A program made the position numbers and the translations under genes. A DNA stretch of 64,000 bases from Archilochus colubris (Eukaryota > Chordata > Aves > Apodiformes > Trochilidae): assembly GCA_023079485.1 (NCBI GenBank), contig CM041102.1, positions 1,187,269 through 1,251,268 on the forward strand. Direction: 5' to 3'. The notes under the pieces are model-generated. The model saw only the letters and a list, made by a program, of their open reading frames with translations. It made no database searches and was not told where the DNA came from. Shown in pieces: positions 47,401-59,400 of this stretch (its first letter is position 1; every line of letters begins with the position of its first letter).

Positions 47401-50400
47401 TGCTCCCTGCCCAGCAGGGCCATCCAGGGTGGCAGCATCAAGTGCTGCTCATCCCTTAGCACTGGGAAATAGGCTGCAGTGACATTTCTGCTCAGCGGGA
47501 GCAAATGAAGGAGCTGGAAGAGAGGGAAGGAGGGAGGATGCAGGTTGCTTGTGAACCTGGGAAATGCTGATAATTAAACCTGGGAGGAGGGCAGCTGGCT
47601 GGCCCTGGGGGTGGTGTGTGATGAGGAGTGACCCTGAATCTGCTTTTGCAGGTCTTTACGTGTCCTTGACCCCAGCCCCTTGCCTGGATAGCCCAATGAG
47701 GCTTGTTCCTGCCTCAGGATGTGCTCCAGCCACCACACACGTTACTGTAGGCCCTACACAAACTGTTTGGGGCTGCAGCATTGTGCTTTTCTGGCACAAT
47801 TGCAGGTTGTTACCTGGGGTAAATAAGGCCCTGCTCAGGCGAGGGTGCTGGGTCCCAGCTGGGGTGTGTGTGCCGTGGCCTCTAAACCCTCATTACCTCC
47901 CCCAGCTTGTTAGCAAGCTGCGTGTGGCTGAGTGAGAAATGGTCAGTACCGGGCCAGTAATAAATATGCTGCTGTCAGTGGTGATGTGATCGTGCTAATG
48001 AAGGGTGATCACAAACCCCACAGTGCCCGGGGTCTTGCTGGGGCTGGTGTGTGGGCACAGAGTGATGCAGAGGTGCTGGTGGCTGTGCTGGTGCCACGCT
48101 GCTTCTGTGTATGACACCAGACCTGGGTCTTCCAAAGCACCCAGAGGGCTCCAGCAGCCTCATGTGGCCAGGCTGGCTCAGGGTGGTGGGTGCTGGGGGC
48201 AAAGGGAATGTCCTGGGAGCTCCTGAGGGATGGGATATCACTCTCCTGTGCAGGAGAGCATGGCATGGAGCTGCTGGAGGAGACAGGGTGCCAGGGTCAC
48301 TCGGAGGGAATGGAGATGTGGTGGTGATGCCAGGAACCTCCCTCACCCCTGTTGCTGTTCTGATTTGGGGTTCCCATCCTCTGCATCCCTAGAGCCATCC
48401 AGGGAGATAGATGGACGAGATCTGGACTTGAGGAGCATTCCTGATACCCTTTTCCCCTGCCAGCCGGCAGGAATGTGCAGGAGCAGCTCCCTGCCTTGGC
48501 ATCCCACACACCCTGTCCAGGCTGGTGCTGCCGTGGGTATGGGCACAGCCCTGGGTGTCCTCCGTGGGGCTGGGTTGGCAGCAGGTGTCCTGCTCCCAGA
48601 GATGCTCTGGGGGTGCATCCCGCTCTTAGCGATGTTTCACCTTCCTCCTCCCCCCCTGCCTGTCGCCGACCCCCCGCCTGAGCTCGGTGGGGGAGGCCGG
48701 GGGCCCTCTCGGAAGCCCCCTCCCCTTGCCCCCAGCCCCGCGGGGTACAGGAATGCCTCTGCCTGCAGAGCCGTGCCGGGCTCGGGTTGCCTGGGAACTG
48801 GGTAACCTGATCCCTGGGAGCGGGGCCGGGGGCAGGGGACATTCCCGGGCTGCAGCTGGTCCCCCGGCCCCCTTTGTCTCCCTGCTCTGCTGGGGAGGCT
48901 GAGCCCCCCGCCCTTCCCCCCCCCCAGGAATGGAGAATTGGGGTGCGGGGGGCTCTAGAGCAGCCCTGGGGACGCCGGGACCGGCAGCTGCTCCGGATTG
49001 TCACCTCCCCCCCTGTATCAGTGTCACCTCGTGGCCGGCAGCCACCACGGGCACCAGGACCAGCCAGCAGCTGGGCATCCCGGGCGGCAGCAGGGACAGC
49101 CCGGGGGCAATTTCAGGAATGCCGGGGCCCCCAGTGCCGAAGCCACCCTCCCTCCCCTCCCTGCCAGCAGTCATCGTCTCCATCATCATCCAGCTCGGGC
49201 CATGGCAGCTCTCCCCGTCCTGAGCCTCCCCGGGGCAGCTGGGGGGAAACTGAGGCACCGAGCAGAGGTGTGGAGGGTATGGGGATGAAGTGCTGGCTGG
49301 TGTCCTGGTGCCCAGCAGCTCCGTCATCTCTCATCCATCTCCTGCATCCCAGGCGGAGGTGCCGAGGCCCCCGGTGGAGGGAAGCCTTGATGAGTTTGAC
49401 CATTAGCAGAAAGAAACCGCTGAGCTAATTTTAGTTAATTGGTTTTTGCAGTGCTGGGTGAGATGACAGCCTGAAAGCCTCCGTGTGTAACCTTCAGCCC
49501 CGGGCAGCAGCGATGCCGGGGTGAGGAGTGGGATGTGGATTTGTTTGGAAGTGGCTGGTGGTCTCCAGAGGGGTTTCTCCAGGACACTGGGGGCTGCGTG
49601 TGAAGCTGGCAGGTGTTGGGGTGCCTGCACCCCTGGTTTGCAAGGAGAAGTGTCCCTCTGGGGATTGGGGATGTGTGGCATGGAGGGTGACTCTTGCTGT
49701 TCCCCGAGGCCAGCGGGTGATCCCAGCCCATGGGAGACCCGGGGTGTCTGGAGAAGCCCCCAACCCTCAGTGATTGTGTTTGTGGCTCACAACAAGCTGG
49801 TGAAGGGAAACACTGTTTGTAGGATCCCTACATTGATCAGGACGTGTGCCTGCTCCTGGGTATGTGGATTGCTTGTCCTGGAGGCCCATTTCCCTGGGAA
49901 AGCAGGGCTGGGAACCTGTTTGCTCCCATATCCTCAGGGCTGGGGTGTGCGTATCAGGATGGTTGGAAGAGCCTGTCCCTCTGTCCCCATCCTGCTCCGG
50001 AATGGCCCTGCTGTGCTCCTTGGGGCCAGATCTGGGCTCATCTGCAGCTGCTGGGTGAGGGAACCAGCTTGAATCTAGGGCACTAACTCGAGCTTTATGG
50101 GGTCATTTATGTTCTTTACTCATTGCCCTTCTTCTGGGAGCCATCGAGTGCTGGGCTGTCCCTGGGGCTCAGCTGGATCCCATGGATCTCAGCACAGTGG
50201 GATGCTCAGTGCTTCCCTTTCTCCACGGGGTCTGAGTGGGAGCTTGGGGTGAGGTCGAGGGGAGTGGGTCCTGTGTAGATCTGGCATCCCCATCTCTGGG
50301 CACTTCACCAAGACCTGGCTGGGAATGGTGCTGGGGTGGGGATGTGCTGCTGGCGCCTGGCCCGGCGTGACATGGATGGATGGATGGATGGGTGGATGGA

Positions 50401-53400
50401 TGGATGGGTGGGTGGATAGGTGGATGGATGGAGGGGGCTGGGGCACAGCGGACACAATAGCTCGGGTTTCAGCGGCCCGCCTCCTGCATGCCTGAAAAAC
50501 AGCTGATGGCCGTGAAGGGGGATGAAATGGGATTAGCTGCTGTTCCCAAAGGGAGCGCGTCCAGCCCGGCCGGACAATGCCCCTGCTGCACGCCTCGGGG
50601 TGTGGAGAGGGGCTCAGTGCCGGCTCCCCAGGGCCAGACGGGGGGGCCTCCTGCCCTGGCTGTCCCCGGGGGAGTCTGCCAAGCCCCTGGTGCTCCAGCC
50701 CTGGGTGCAGGACAGGCTTCAGAGGGATGAAGCCCTTGGGGCAGGGTGAGGGCTTCTTGCCCCACAGTAGCGCCAAGGGGGTCCCTGGTGCAGATGAAAC
50801 GGAGAAGCAAAGCTTCACGGGGTGAGGGGCTTTGCCTCTCACCCCCTGTGGGTGCTGAGGAGGGGGTGCAGAGGGGTCCCATGGTGTGTCTTGGGGCGGG
50901 AGCCGTGTGCGGCCCCAGCTGCGGTGCTGGCGGGGGGTGTGCGTGTGTGCTCGGTGGAGTGAATTGATGTTTATTTTGATAATGAGTTCTTGATGCATTC
51001 GCAAACTAATAAAATCAACTCATTAGGGTGGTGTGTTTAATTCAGAGCTCTGCCGTTGGGAGAAGCCCTCTCCTCCGGCTGAGCACCGGCAAGCGCTGAG
51101 CACCCAGTCCCTGCCTGCACGCAGGGGGTGCCAGGGGATGGAGGTGATGGGTGCCTCCATCTCCCCGTTTTCTTCATTTTCCTCGCCTGCACGGTGGGAA
51201 GAAGGGCTGGGAGGGCAGCGGAGCTGTGCAGAGGAGGGTGGAAACAAGGCAGGAGCAGAGCCAGCGAGCTACCGGAGCGCTTCACCTGGGGCGATGCTGG
51301 AGCTTTGCTCGCTTGGCTTCTCCCCAGAAGCTTCACGTCAGGCTGGGCAGCAGTGCTGCCTTCCCACTGGAATCGCTGGCCTGGCATCACAGGGTTGGCT
51401 GGAAAAGCCCCTCTGGCTGAGAAAGCCACAAGTGTGTAAAGAAGTGCAATGACCGGAGTTTGCTTTCCTAGCCTGGAAACTCAGGGCTGTGGTGGAGGGA
51501 TGGATAGGGTGAGGGGGTGATTGCCAGGCTGGGAGTTATTCCTGTTCCCCATCTGCAAACGGGTGTGTGGGAAGGAGAAGCTTTGGAAATGGTGCTTTTT
51601 TTGTTTGTTTGTTTGTTTGTTTTCCCCTAGGAAAACTCCTGTTTGCTGTCATGCTACAGCTATTTGTGTTTCAAGTGAGCAATGCAATGACTAATTAATA
51701 CTTTGGAAAAAGGATGTCTGGGCAACACCCCACTAAATTGGCAAGGCTCAGGGCTGTGTAACGGGGAGGGGGACTGTGGCCACCAGCACCTTCGTCCCGC
51801 AAGGCACGGGGGGCAGGGAGCTGAGGAAGTGTTTTCCATCCCTCAGGGCTGGCGACTTAATTGCGTCAGCGCCATGGGAAAGGCTGAGTGGGGTTTTTCT
51901 TGTGGTTTCTCTCTGCTGTTTTTCTTTCCCCGCCGTATTTTTTCAGTTGGGATGTGCCGCCTGGTTGAGATTCTTGCAGGCAGCCTGGAAAGCAGCTGTC
52001 TGTCAGTCTGTCTGTCTGTCTGGAAGGGTGGTTGCAGGCTGAGGGCCATGCTCAGCATCCTGTGGGGCTGGGGGATGCAGGGGGTGGCAGGATGGGGACA
52101 CTGAGGCTGGGAGATGGATGCCCCTTGCAGCAGTGATGTCCCAGGTGCTCTCAGGGCTCTGTTGGTGGCTTTGTTTTTCTCAGACCTCCTTAGCTGTGGT
52201 TGCCATCCAGGAATATCTGAAGGATAAGCTCAAAATGCGCCTCCCCCAGGGCCAAATCCAGCCTGGAGCTGCTCTCATGTGCCATCCATCCCACCCAGTG
52301 TGGGACCACCCTGAGGGTGGGGTGCCAGGGCTGTCGGGATCCCCACCTTGCTCTGCAGTGGGGTGTGGAACTGGTTCCTCATGGAGAATGCCCAATCCTG
52401 GCTGCTAAGCCTTGGGGACAGGGGCTGGGAAGGGTCCCCCATATCCCTCTGAGGCTGTGGGGAGGGGGATGTGTGTTCTCCTTCTCGGAGTGTCTTGTTG
52501 GCGGCTGTGCAGGGTCTGGAGGTGATGTCTGTCTGTCCTTCCCCTCCTCACAGTTTTGGAGTCTTTCCTGGGAAAACTGGCGTCAGGATCCAGCCCCTCT
52601 TTGGCAGAGCCCTGGTGGCATTGAGTCACTCCTCGGGGCGGGGGGGCGGTGGGGGTGGCTGGGGGTGACTCACAGCACTGACCCAGATTCGGCAGAGCTG
52701 CGGAATCGCGGGGTCGGGAGGATTCGTGGCATCACCGGGAGTTTGCTGGGGAGGGAGCTGCAGCCGGAGCCTGGAGCTCATTAAACATCCCCAGCTGGGG
52801 ACGAGGCTGGTGTGTCTTGGTGTCACTGTGATGTCTGGCTGTGATGGGGACGGGAGCACCCCAGTGCTCCTGGTCCCTCCCCAGGAGCATCGCGTGGCCC
52901 CTTTGCTGGGGGTCCCGCAGCTCCGGGTGTTTATGTCCCCCCCACCCCGTGCTGGGATCTGTGGGCATGGGGACACGTTTGGAGCTGTGGTCTGTGTGCT
53001 CGGAGCCAGGCATGGAGGGGTCCATAGGGGCTGCAGGATGCTTGGCAACACAAAGCTCTGCTTGTCGGGCCCCCTCGGGCTGGGAACACCCAACGCTCCG
53101 TGTCTGCGGGGTTCCCGCAAAGGGAAATGTTTTTTTTTCCAGCCGCAGGGTCGGGCAGCGGGGTTGGGCAGGCAGGGACGGGCCGGCACACAGCCCCGTT
53201 CTGTTCCCCGGGCCTCGGGGCTGAATGAGATGCTGTTCCCCGGCCAGGGCTGGCGGCTCTCCCTTGGCTCTGGGAGCAGCTCCAGCCTTACCTGGCTCCT
53301 TGGCACCGGGGTGGGTTCCTGGTGCCACCGGGGCTGGAGGTGGGCTCCCTGGGCAAAAGTATTGGAGCTGAGAAGGGATGATGCTCAATGGGCAGAGGTC

Positions 53401-56400
53401 GGGGGTCAGCCTCAACGTTTGGGACCCTCGGATGGACGGGATTGCCAGGATGAGGCCGCAAATGGAGGTAGATTCATCCCCAGCATCGCTGCGGGGAGAA
53501 GACCGGAGCAGGCGCCGCGGTGCTGCCGAGCTCCGTGTCCCTTTCTGCAAAACACCCCTTGTCCTGGGGGAGAGGGGGGGGCTGCGGTCACCCCTCCCCG
53601 TGTCCCCTGTCCCTGGGGGGGCTCAGCCAGGCGTGGCGAGGCTGCCGGCTCAGCCGATGGCTCGCTGAGCCCTCCGAGAGCCCGGCTGCGGAAAAGGAGC
53701 TTGTTATGGAGCCATCCTGCTTTTAATTAACAAATTAAAATCCTAGTTAACAATCCAGCCCCAGGGCTGTTGGAGGCTGGGAGAAGCTGGAGCGTTTGTT
53801 ATGGAAACAGCAGTTAATTAACAAATAAATAAATAAGGATAGGCCTGGAGACAGATGCGGGAGGAGGAAGAGGAGATGGCAGTGCGGTCTGAGTGTCCCG
53901 CCGGCCTGGGGAGGGGGGAGAGTGTCCGTCAGTCCATCTGTCTGTCCTGGGGGGTGCTACGGCCCGGGTGGGCAGTGCCAACCATTCTTGGGGTACAAGG
54001 GGCTGGGTCCTGCTTCGTGCTGGCCGTGTCACAGCAGATCTGGCCACGTACCACGCCGGGACCACCCCGCTCGGGTTCGGTGCTCCTGCTCTCTGCCTGG
54101 GTTTTGCCGCTGGCGCTGGGAGCATCTCCCGGTGCCTCAAGCCCTCCCCCCTTGCCCCGAGGCCTCGGGAAGAGCCGCGGCAGAGATCCGGCAGAGATGG
54201 ATGAAGCGTGACACCGGCAAAACTGCCGTGCAGTTCGCAGGTGGCACCGGTGCTGGGCTGGGGACAGCGGGAGGAGGTGGGGGACGTCTGTGCCGCACCA
54301 CTCCCCGCATCCCGGGAGGATGGGATCGCTGCTGTCCCCATCCGTGTCCCCTTTGCGCTGGGCAGGGGGGGTTGGGTTGCTCCCTAGCTTGGGGAGGGGA
54401 TGCTGAGGCCGTGCCCTCCTCCCCCCCGGCCGTGCCCTGCAGTGGTCACCTTCCATTAAGCTCTGGGCTGTCACCCGGAGCCGGTGCCTGCTGCCCGCGG
54501 GGATTATCGCCGCGGGGGCTCGGGGTCACCGTGCTGCCACCCGAGGCGGTGCCGTGTCACCCTGGGCAGGGGTGTCCTGCGTGGGGATGTGACTGTGCTG
54601 CTGCTGGGGTGCCCTGCAGGTATTTTGCAAGGGGGGGGGGAAAGGAAGGAGGAAGGAGTGAGGAGAAGGTAGGGGCTCTGTCCCTCCCTCAGCTCCACCT
54701 TTCCGAAGGCTTAAAAGGAAGAAAACCAGTTGAAAAGCCGGCTCTGCAAATCCTGCCAGCCTCAGCCGGGCAGAGCAGCTCTGCCAGGTCCGCAGCACTC
54801 AGCCTCTCACCTAATCCAGTTACCACACCTCTGCAATCGGCTTACGGCGTGTAAGAAACCCCAAATCTCCTCCGGGGGGGGGGTGCACAGGGGAACGGGG
54901 CCGTGGTGCCGGTGCTGTGGTGCCAGTGCTGTGTGCTCCATCGGGTCCAGCCTGGCAGTGCCAGATCCCTCTCCTTTGCTGGACCCCTCGGGTGAGGTGC
55001 ACACACACAAACACTCCCCAGGCTGGGCCCTCCATCCTCAGAGCTCCCCCACCACCCAGAAAACTTTTTCCTCTGCTAAAGCAATGTCACAAACACGTGG
55101 AGGGCCCGAGGGAGGTGGAAAGGTGTTCAGCTCCACTTACGTCTCCCTGGTGTGGGGACAGGAACTGTGCCCATAAAAGGGGCAATGTGGCCTCTGCTGT
55201 GTCAGGACAGGAGGTTCTTGTGCTCCAAGCAGTCTGATGGGTTCAGTTGGAAGCCTGAGAACAAAGATGGGTGATTTTTTTGGCAATGAGATTGTTGGGG
55301 GCTTTGTACATGGCTGGGGGGCACAGTGCATCCCCAGGGGGCTGCTGGAGCAATCTCTTCATGATGCAAATGATTTTCTCTGGGGCTTCTGGACGCATTT
55401 CCCTCATCCTTCTGATGCTCAGGACTTGGCTTGGACTGTGGTGCTTTGTGTAGGGGGATCCTGAGCTGAATCCCCCCCTTGCCTGCCCCAGACCATTGGG
55501 GAGAAATCACAGGAAAATCACAGCCAGGTTTCTGAGCAAGGCTGTAATGGGCAGAGCGGAGCAGTGAGGGAAGGGAGACCTGGGGGGACAGATGGGGGAC
55601 CAGAGGGATGATGCTCTCCAGCTTGTAGGTCCAAGAGCATCACTCTTGGCCAACTCCCCCCCATCCCCGAGAAGCTGCACCTCCTCCCCCAGCAGGAGGA
55701 TTTCCCAGGGTTGCTCTCGCAGCTTCATGCAGCCTTCAAGCACCGAACCTTCCCCCCCACCCCCGCCCCGGTTCGGGCTGTGCCCTCTAAATAATGCAAG
55801 CCGACGAGTACCGTCCGCGGGGGCTGCGGATAAATGCGGTAAATGGCTGAGAAATGGAGCGTGTCTTTTGGGAGCCACCTCCGCGGTTACTGGGCCGGGC
55901 TGCGGGCCGGGGCGGTGCTGCCGGGCCGGCCCAGGTCCGGGCAGGGAGGAGAGGAGATGGAGTGGAGCTGCCGAGTCCATCGGAGCATTGGAAATTGCAT
56001 TTCATGGCCGAGCGGATTGGGATACCAACCCCAGCGCCGGGTGCTCAGAGAGGAGATAAGATTTGATTAAGAAGGCCGCTCTTAATTTATGGCAAGTACA
56101 CTCCCGATAGCAGAGAGGTTGGTTTTAATTAATAGCCAGAAGGAGAGTTTTAAAGCTCTTGGTCTCAGTAGGGGGAGAAGCAGAGGGAGGGGAAAAGTGG
56201 GGAAGGAAGGGAACAAAGTAAGTTGCAAGGATTAATGGATGCATCTGCACTTACAAGTATTTTTCTGAGTAAAAGCAAATTTTTGAAAAAGAAAAAGATC
56301 AGAACTCAAGGCATAGGAGGGGGGTGTTGGGCAGGACTGTACCAGGTGCCTTTGGCACTGCCAGCAGGGACTGAGGCCAGCCTGTGGCACCTCATGGCCA

Positions 56401-59400
56401 CCAGCCCAACCTGGGGGAGAGATGGGAAGCTGGGATGTCCCCTGTGACTGCTCCTGTAGAGCAGATGGGCACCCCCGAGGTTCTTATTTGGGGGGTCTGT
56501 GCTTGTGGTGCAAATGCTTTGGTGCCTGCTGAGGGAAGGCAAATGGGACCTGGTGAGGATGCCCACCAAGGATGCTTCATCCTTGGCATCCCCTGGGGAT
56601 GTCAGGGGTCCCTCTGTGTCCCTGCTGGGCAGCACGTTGTGCTCCGTGGCTTCCCGGCTGCCAGGAGCATTCGGCATTTCTGTTCCGTGATCGGTTTTTT
56701 TTCCAGAGGGGATGAAGCTTTGTCTCAGGAATACTAATGGCTCTGGCTGTGTGAGAGCACTGCTAATCCCCACCCCCTCCCCAACCTGCCGCCCACCTGC
56801 CCTGACCCTCCCCCAGTGGCAGTGCCTCCTGTCCCCATGTCCCCGCCGTGTCCCCGCTGCCCACGGGGACGTGTGCCATTTAATCAGCCGGATGATTTTA
56901 CCAAGGGCCACTGAAAAATTGATGCCTCCCACCTGCCACGCTGGTGTGTGACAAGCAGGAAGTGTAACGTAGCCAAGGGATGGCATCTCGGGGGCTTCAC
57001 CTGTCCCCAGCCGTGTCCCTCAGCGTGGGGACACTGTGCCATGGCCAGGATGGGTGCCCTGGGTGTTGCACCCAACCAGAGCTGTGACCCCAGTGGGGTG
57101 CAGGGGGATGTGTCACCCGTGGGTGCTGTGTCTGGGGGCCACAGGGGCTCCCCAGGGAGGGATGTTAACCCCTGTCAGGCCAGTACAGGCCTCCTTGTCC
57201 CCTGCTGTGGCACCAGGGAGCTGTGCCATGAAGATGTTACCCAAATGAATAACAAAAACAAAGGAAAATTACCCTCTTTATTGAAGCCCATTTTATGAAT
57301 AAAACAATTATTCTGGTAATTGAAAAAATGTGTCGTTAAATTAAATGCAGTGGTTCCTATTAAAATTTTAGTGGATTTCTTCTTCTCTCTTTCTTTTTCC
57401 CTTCCCTCCCTCCCTGCCTGCCTCTGCTGGCAGCTAAAGGCTGGTAATTATAGCAGAGGGTTTTGCTTTCTCTTTATTGTTTTTTAATCTCTTCGTGCTG
57501 TGGAGCACCAGTGATAGTCTGATGCAGGAGAGATTTACTCTGTGCTGGGGGACAGACGGGGGGGCTGGAGTGGCACTGGGGGGCTGCTTGGTGGCAGTGC
57601 CAGGTGGCTGTGCCACTGGGCTGGTCAGCTTGCCACGAGAGAGCTGGGGAGGGGTGAGATGTCACCTGTGTCCCCAGGGTGGTGACTCTGTGCTGAACGA
57701 GTGCTGGGGGACAGGGGGACCGTGTTGTCACTCTGTCACTGTGCCAAGCAGGACAGGACGTAGGATCCTGGGGGAAGCAGAGATGGGAGAAGGACCCTGG
57801 TGTCCCACCACCTGCTGGTCCTTTCTGGGGGGATCCATGAGCCCCTTTTCTCCATTTTGTCCCCACTTGCTGGGGTTTGCTGAGCATGAGGAGGGGGGGT
57901 CACACACTCGTCCATCCTCTCCCCCCGCATCAGCAGCTGCCCAGCAGAGCCCTGCCCCTGGCAGGCATTTGGGGATTCCTCTGGGCTTAAAACTCCCCAT
58001 CCCTTCCCATCAAGAGGGATTTAAAGCTGGGGAGAGGGGAGCTTAATTCCCGGCTCACCCATTACACCCAGGAATTAGGATCCATTACTGCTCTCTTGGT
58101 GAGACGGGGCCCCCTGCCCTACATCCCAACACTCCCCCCACACTAATGCACCGGGCTCAGCCCCAGCTCCTGGCAGCCCTGATGTAAATAAAGTGCAGGG
58201 GCAAAGATTTTGATCCCATTAGGCAGGATTAGTGCCGTGGGAGGCCCTGGCATTAAATGTCATCAGCGACCGAGGGAGAGAGGTGGCCTTGTCCCCCTTC
58301 CCATCCCCTTCCCGTGTTCCTGGCACTTGGCATCCCATTTATCCCATCCGGCACTGCCAGCAGCAGTTGGTGGCATGGTTTGGTGGCACTTTTCTACACG
58401 GAAGGGACAATACTGGGCTGGCATGGCCTGGCTGGTGGCTGTGGGGGACTCGGCACCGGCCCCCACAGCTGCCAGATGTGCAGATGTTCCCTGGGACGCC
58501 TCTCCCTGCCGCCTGGGTTTGGGAAGTGATGAATTTCTGCAGCAACTAATTAGACTCTAATTAGCAAGTGGAGGGTAAACAGTCACAACAGATGGGGGAG
58601 AGGCGGAATTAGCAGTAATGACCCTTCGTTTGGGGGGGGCTGTCACGCACCCAGAAACCTCTCTCTGGGCCCAGGAGTGGGGGAGTTGAAGCCCCCATTG
58701 GTGCTGGCTCCGTGGTGGGGGTGAGGTGATAGGCACCCCTGGGCACCCGTGGGTGGGAGCTGTGGCCTGTTCTGCTGCTGGGCTGGGGGGCGAGAGGAGC
58801 TCCCCTTGGTCTGCTGGGAGCACAACTGAGATGCCAGGGAGGGAAACTGAGGCAGGGAGGGCTTGGGGGTAGGTGAAGCACTGCTCAGCATCAGGACTCC
58901 CCCCAAACTTCTCCCCATCGTGGGTGCCAGAGCTGGGTGCCACCTTCCCCCCCTGTAAGAGACACCCAGGACCCCCAGCCCCGCTGTCCCCCTGGGGGGG
59001 TTTCGGTGCTCCCAGGGGATCAGAGGAGCCGGTGCGGGGGGACAAAGGGACCCGGGAACCGCTGGGTCCGAGGCGGCTGCCGTGACCTTGTCGGGTGGAT
59101 AACGACAGCACGATCAATAGTGGCATTAGGAGCTGCCTCTCCTCCTCTGCGCCGTTTTTCACCCCTTAATGCAGAACAGATGGCTCGGGCGCTTCAAAGC
59201 GAGATGAGCCTTAGCTGCTTAAAATCAAATTAGGATGTGTGCAAACCGCAGGCGGGCCCGGGGGAAGGTGTGCCCGGAGCACCCTGCACACCTCCCAAAC
59301 TCCTGAGCACCGGGCTCAGCCTTGGCAGAGGCACCAAAACCACTTCCCTACACGGCCCCTGTGTGTGGCATCCCCCCCGGGCTGGGGATCGGCCCCTTTG

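Noticed and set aside
52726..53730. 334-codon forward frame in SDK2 intron 1
   Set aside because: Composition-driven. An equally long reverse frame overlaps it, there are no domain motifs, and it lies inside an intron.
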